Assembly (NCBI GenBank): GCA_037444845.1
Contig: JBBILQ010000066.1
Coordinates: 1-13,818 of the forward strand
DNA: 13,818 nucleotides
DNA from: JARYMI01 sp037444845
GTDB lineage: Bacteria; Acidobacteriota; Aminicenantia; Aminicenantales; UBA8522
Direction of reading: 5' to 3'
A model generated the notes under the pieces. The model had not been told where the DNA came from. It saw only the letters and a program-made list of their open reading frames with translations, and ran no database searches. Both the position numbers and the translations under genes were made by a program. Shown piece after piece: positions 13,801-13,818 of this stretch (position 1 is its first letter; each line of letters starts with the position of its first letter).

Positions 13801-13818
13801 CTCGGCGCTTCGCTTCGC

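Overview
The window looks like a chromosomal segment of a moderately GC-rich bacterium. Genes are short, ordinary bacterial ones with AGGAG-type ribosome binding sites, and TGA is used as a normal stop. The mix of families (CorA-like transporter, OsmC, DUF2284, SpoU methyltransferase, FemAB-like acyltransferase) and the many palindromic repeats would fit an Acidobacteriota/Aminicenantia-type genome. That placement is only an impression; no rRNA or other marker gene is present. I see no tRNA, rRNA or CRISPR array.

Left part (1-4700), mostly housekeeping. A decayed polysaccharide-pyruvyl-transferase-like remnant (about 181-480, minus) is followed by a CorA-family transporter (555-1469, plus). 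An OsmC-family protein (1491-1898, minus) converges on it. Divergent from OsmC come a DUF2284 iron-sulfur-type protein (2122-2661), a TrmJ/TrmH-like rRNA/tRNA methyltransferase (2762-3490) and an aldo/keto reductase with a twin-arginine-like leader (3626-4567), all plus.

Middle (4711-6712), transfer and decay. A visibly AT-richer FemAB/GNAT-like acyltransferase (4711-5856, minus) stands alone. Next to it is a gene-free stretch of about 850 bp. It holds an ORF6N-domain pseudogene with an in-frame TGA, several strong hairpins, and an 84-bp MITE-like palindromic element bounded by GGAGACACT / AGTGTCTCC.

Right part (6713-13581), the accessory island. On the minus strand, in order of transcription, are a ribbon-helix-helix antitoxin (9098-8856), an overlapping MazF-type toxin (8871-8533) and a MORC/Hsp90-like GHKL ATPase (8203-6713). 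Divergent on the plus strand is a 1429-residue protein fusing an N-terminal RelE/ParE-like toxin fold, a complete superfamily 1 (UvrD/Rep-like) helicase core and a very long TPR-like helical repeat region. The 193-bp divergent control region carries a palindrome over the antitoxin promoter, a tandem 11-bp repeat, and an extended -10 placed so that the helicase mRNA would be leaderless. Palindromic repeats lie on both sides of the block (6304-6565 and 13724-13800).

My reading is that the block is a candidate conflict or defence module. A nucleic-acid sensing or remodelling helicase with a built-in toxin fold, a GHKL switch ATPase and a toxin-antitoxin pair are all typical parts of such modules. 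Whether they act together is inference.
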